DNA of 16,933 nucleotides from CAMCYM01 sp964405405 (lineage in GTDB: Bacteria > Bacteroidota > Bacteroidia > Flavobacteriales_D > Sanyastnellaceae): assembly GCA_964405405.1 (NCBI GenBank), contig CAYONT010000042.1, positions 1 to 16,933 on the forward strand, written 5' to 3'. A program made the position numbers and the translations under genes. Under the pieces are notes generated by a model. It did not search any database. It was not told where the DNA came from and saw only the letters and a list, made by a program, of their open reading frames with translations. Every line of letters begins with the position of its first letter. Position 1 is the first letter of the stretch. Below are positions 14,044-16,933 of the stretch, piece by piece.

Positions 14044-16933
14044 TCAGCGCACCAAACTGACGTGGCCGGACATCACCCGAACCACCGTCGCACCCCGGGC
14101 ATCGCGTCCCGCAATTTCAGCGCGCCACGCGTAGAGCGCAGCCGGTGCGAAGTACGCCCCGTCCTGGACCTCTCCGACCCAGAATTCGTTGGGGTCATCG
14201 GTAGCGAATACCTCCGTGCCCCAGCGGTCGAACACGCGCAGGTCGAAGCGCTCAATCTCTCCCGCCACCTCCACGCGCCACGCGTCGTTGACCCCGTCCA
14301 TGTCGGGGGTGAACGCGTTGGGGGCATAGGTGACCCAGCCTTCGTTGACTGCGATGGATTTGCAGGTTTGGCTTACACAACCGTCTGGCGAAACCACGCG
14401 CAAACACAGTTCAAAGGGCGAAGTACCTACAGACAACGCATTGAATTCGAATGAGATGCCTTCGCCCTCGGCGGTTTGCTCCAGCAGCCAGGTGTGGGTG
14501 TCCGCAGGGTCGGTCAGGAGCGCTTCGGCGAGCATGTCGGGGGCAAAAAGGCTGGGCTCTGCGGGAGAGGTGGTGAAGCCCGAAGAAGGCTGCGGGAAAA
14601 CACACACCGGACTGGGTGCACTGGCCGTGCCCAGGCATCCAGCGGGGGTGATGGCCCAGGCGGTCCAGGTGTAGCACCCGGGGTCGGACAAGACCACCGG
14701 ACCGGGGTTGAGGCCGCTGATGCCCAGGCCACCGCCTGGATTGCCCACGGGGTCGATGTCCATTCCCCCGGTCCAGCTGTTGCCCGATGGGCCTCCCGCG
14801 GTTGCTGAGGCGGTGACGTCCACCAACAGGGGTGCGCAACCCTCGATGGTGGGCAGGCTGAGGGTTACCTCGGGCAGGGCTTGGACCGCGATGGGTTGGG
14901 TGGTGGCCGATCCACAAATGCCAGGAACGGTGTACGTCACGAGGTGCTGGCCAGCCCCCGCCAAGGAAGGGTTGAAGCCCCCACCCGCGGTGAGGCAGGG
15001 CCCGCAGTCCGCACTCCACAGCCCGCCACCGACCGCAGGGCTCAAACCGGCCACCTCCCCGTCGATGCACAGGGTGGATGGCGCGTCGAAGTTGCTTGAA
15101 GTGTTGGGGGTAACCAGCAGATCAACAGTTGATTCTGTCGGACACAGTCCCGGTTGGGTGTAGGCCAAACCCCACACCCCCGGGCCAGCTTCGCCGGCAT
15201 CGAACACACCTTGATCGTCGATGCAGCTGCCGCAATTCGCGGTCCAGAGGCCGCCCGGAGTGAGGGGGGTGAGGACGATTTCGCCCACGCCGACACAAAC
15301 GGTGGCAGGGGCGGTGAAGCCCGCATCCACAGGGGTGCCCACGGTCAGGGTGCCGGTGGCGGTGAGGGGGCAGGGCGGGGTGGTGACGAAGGTGACGGGG
15401 TAGGTCCCGGCCTGCAGGGAGGCGGGGGTGAGCGACCCAGAGGCGGCATCGATGCAGCCGTCGCAGGGGATGGACCACGTTCCGGGCACGTTCGCCTGCA
15501 GGGCGATGGCGCCCTGGTCGGTACAAATGACCTCCGGAAGCTCCAGCTCGGGCGCCACCGGGACCAACACGTCCAGCAGCAAGGAATCCGGTGCGAAGGC
15601 GCAGCCGCCGGCTTCCCCCGTCAGCACAACCCACCCAGCATCCGCCTCCTCGATTTCGTTCCAGCTGAGCAACGGCCCGCCGGCGGAGCCACCGCCCGTC
15701 CCGCCGCCGCCCCCGCCGCCGCCCGTCCCGCCAGGTCCACCGACCCCCCAGTTCCAAGTCCAGTCCGCCCCGACCGGCGCGCCAGCAGGCACCTCCAATT
15801 CCGCCCCGGCACCGAGGCACACCGCCAACGGCCCGGGCGGCAGCTCCACCTGGTACAACGGCACCGGCGTCACCACCAACGTTGACACCGGCGAAGTACA
15901 ACCCCCCACCGTTACCGCCAGGCCGTAGGTGGCGGCCGTTGCGCCGGGGACCACCCACAGCGCGTTCGACCCCGCGTTAGAACCCGGCGCCACGCCCGTG
16001 CCCGACCAGGCATACCCCCCTGCATCCGCCGTCACTCCCGTCTCGATCCAGTCTCCCAGGCCCTGACACCACACCCCTGGCCCCGCCAGGTCGGGCGCCT
16101 CCGGCACCGGAACCAAGTCCACCTCTACCGAATCCGGCGCGATGGGGCACACCCCCACCGACCCCGTCACATAGTACATCCCCCCCGGCGCCCCCGCCGC
16201 CACCTGGACCGGGTTGCCAGCCGCCGCGAATCCGCCCGGCCCCGTCCACTGGTACGTCGCCCCCGGCAGCGGCTCCGCCTGCAGCACAAAAGCCTCATTC
16301 GCACACGTCGCGATGAAAGACGTCGACGTCTCGTGCTGATAAGCCGCGTAATCGCTGAAATACCCGTAGCGACAGCCCGACGTGCTGCCCCCGTTGATGA
16401 TGCCCAGGTGGAAAGGCGTCGTGGTGTTGGCCAAACGAGATACAGCCAACGTGGGCACAAACCCCGTCCCGGTGATTTGTGCGTAGCTCCAGGCCCCTCC
16501 GGTTCCTGGCACCGGCAAGAAGGCGCCCGCTGGAACCTGCGCTGCATTCCCATTGAACAGGAAGTTCCCGATGCCCACCGTGGGCACCAGGATGTTCATG
16601 GCGAAGAACTCCGAGGTCGATCGCACGAAGGCCACCGACTGCGAACCAGTACATTCCACACTCGGCAACAGAGCCCCCCCGACCTCACATCCGAAGCCCG
16701 TGATGTGCAGCACATATACGTCCGCCGAAGTCGTGATGTAGGCCGCTGCTGCGGAGAGCACGTATTCGTAGGCTTGGCCTGTGTTGAGTGTGGTCACCGG
16801 AACGCCGTTGATGGAAACCTGGGTCGCATTCGATGTGGCCACGACGTAAACCCGGTCCGTATTGGTGTTCAGGTATCCGCGAACAGCGATGTACTGATCA
16901 CCGACGAGGCTCACGGGCACGAGTTGGTCCCCG
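14044..16933 (-). CDS. Large surface protein: IgGFc-binding-like region, repeats and T9SS type B (gliding-motility) C-terminal domain, N terminus beyond window
   Basis: The frame is open to the right edge, so the protein is longer than the 960-odd residues seen; a GTG at 16920 is not a credible start. Numbering from that GTG, residues about 5-215 resemble the IgGFc-binding N-terminal domain of Bacteroidota surface proteins (GYLNTNTDRVYVVAT, HITGFGCEVGGALLP, IGNFLFNG). Residues 215-450 are Ig/PKD-like strands interrupted by a glycine tract (394-415). Residues about 458-682 hold three 76-residue repeats with four cysteines each, and a PKD-like unit (GCAPLLVDVTASAT) follows. The C terminus (about 864-958; YAPNAFTPDMDGVNDAW, RVFDRWGTEVF) is the gliding-motility-associated CHU_C / T9SS type B sorting domain. 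This means export by T9SS and attachment outside the cell. An adhesin-like role is inferred; no ligand can be named. Confidence 0.92.
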   Translation of the reverse strand, partial: GDQLVPVSLVGDQYIAVRGYLNTNTDRVYVVATSNATQVSINGVPVTTLNTGQAYEYVLSAAAAYITTSADVYVLHITGFGCEVGGALLPSVECTGSQSVAFVRSTSEFFAMNILVPTVGIGNFLFNGNAAQVPAGAFLPVPGTGGAWSYAQITGTGFVPTLAVSRLANTTTPFHLGIINGGSTSGCRYGYFSDYAAYQHETSTSFIATCANEAFVLQAEPLPGATYQWTGPGGFAAAGNPVQVAAGAPGGMYYVTGSVGVCPIAPDSVEVDLVPVPEAPDLAGPGVWCQGLGDWIETGVTADAGGYAWSGTGVAPGSNAGSNALWVVPGATAATYGLAVTVGGCTSPVSTLVVTPVPLYQVELPPGPLAVCLGAGAELEVPAGAPVGADWTWNWGVGGPGGTGGGGGGGGTGGGSAGGPLLSWNEIEEADAGWVVLTGEAGGCAFAPDSLLLDVLVPVAPELELPEVICTDQGAIALQANVPGTWSIPCDGCIDAASGSLTPASLQAGTYPVTFVTTPPCPLTATGTLTVGTPVDAGFTAPATVCVGVGEIVLTPLTPGGLWTANCGSCIDDQGVFDAGEAGPGVWGLAYTQPGLCPTESTVDLLVTPNTSSNFDAPSTLCIDGEVAGLSPAVGGGLWSADCGPCLTAGGGFNPSLAGAGQHLVTYTVPGICGSATTQPIAVQALPEVTLSLPTIEGCAPLLVDVTASATAGGPSGNSWTGGMDIDPVGNPGGGLGISGLNPGPVVLSDPGCYTWTAWAITPAGCLGTASAPSPVCVFPQPSSGFTTSPAEPSLFAPDMLAEALLTDPADTHTWLLEQTAEGEGISFEFNALSVGTSPFELCLRVVSPDGCVSQTCKSIAVNEGWVTYAPNAFTPDMDGVNDAWRVEVAGEIERFDLRVFDRWGTEVFATDDPNEFWVGEVQDGAYFAPAALYAWRAEIAGRDARGATVVRVMSGHVSLVR
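14875..15549 (-). repeat. Three tandem ~76-residue Cys-patterned domain repeats
   Basis: Each repeat has one early Cys, a Trp followed by a Cys-x-x-Cys, and a late Cys after Pro. The positions in the visible protein are 466/486/489/517, 542/563/566/593 and 618/639/642/669. Corresponding positions lie 76 or 77 residues apart. Sequence between them is diverged (for example SIPCDGCID, ANCGSCIDD, ADCGPCLTA), so these are old domain duplications rather than recent DNA repeats. Confidence 0.85.
15676..15741 (-). repeat. Glycine-tract low-complexity insert in surface protein
   Basis: This 22-codon stretch is almost all Gly with a few Thr, Pro, Ser and Ala, from a C-rich plus-strand sequence of CCGCCG and CCCGCC units. 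It sits inside an Ig/PKD-like module between WTWNWGVG and PLLSWNEIE, so it probably lengthens a surface loop. Slippage-prone sequence of this kind may vary in length among strains. Confidence 0.75.

Noticed and set aside
14044..16933. Toxin, Rhs or contact-dependent inhibition protein as an explanation of the large surface protein
   Set aside because: No YD repeats, pre-toxin motif or C-terminal toxin domain is present; the C terminus is a T9SS sorting domain and no immunity-like gene follows.
1..16933. CRISPR array, tRNA/rRNA genes, insertion sequences or phage genes
   Set aside because: I saw no regularly spaced direct repeats with unique spacers, no transposase or integrase motifs and no tRNA-like cloverleaf; a tRNA scan and repeat search could not be run.

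Overview
The window comes from a GC-rich member of the Bacteroidota, most likely Flavobacteriales-like. The evidence is a large secreted protein with a type IX secretion (T9SS) type B / gliding-motility C-terminal domain at the right end, promoter-like boxes of the Bacteroidota form TAnnTTTG, near absence of Shine-Dalgarno sequences, and the neighbourhood coiled-coil protein - zapA - rny beside a divergent M23 peptidase. Species cannot be named from the sequence. Coding density is very high and no stretch over 300 bases lacks a gene. The only unread stretch is a 100-N scaffold gap at 4764-4863.

Layout. (1) 2-1837, plus strand: 3' two thirds of priA (replication restart helicase), cut by the window edge inside a G-rich simple repeat. 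(2) 1831-11974, minus strand: ten co-directional genes. In transcription order they are a coiled-coil protein of unknown function, zapA, rny (RNase Y), a polysaccharide flippase, serC, serA, a DUF1015 protein, yggS (N terminus lost in the gap), an OprO/OprP-type porin and a secreted beta-propeller protein. Spacings range from 1-base start/stop overlaps to about 48 bases, so much of this could be read as one or a few long transcripts. (3) 12097-14040, plus strand: a secreted M23 metallopeptidase diverging from the coiled-coil/zapA/rny group. (4) 14044-16933, minus strand: a large cell-surface protein with an IgGFc-binding-like N-terminal region, three cysteine-patterned repeats and a T9SS type B sorting domain. 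It runs off the right edge.

How the genes work together. serC and serA give two of the three steps of phosphorylated serine synthesis. The DUF1015 gene is coupled to serA by a one-base overlap, and the PLP-homeostasis protein YggS follows, which fits the PLP dependence of SerC. The coiled-coil protein, ZapA and the divergent M23 peptidase suggest a division / cell-wall neighbourhood. The porin and propeller protein are envelope or secreted proteins.

The most distinctive property is a set of low-complexity insertions in otherwise conserved genes: G-rich repeats in PriA and at the M23 N terminus, a 24-base tandem repeat at the scaffold gap that may encode an N-terminal extension of YggS, related Glu-Pro-Gly-Ser peptides inside the M23 protein, and a glycine tract in the surface protein. 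I see no CRISPR array, insertion sequence, RNA gene, phage gene or recognisable defence system, and nothing that I can call an undescribed multi-gene system.
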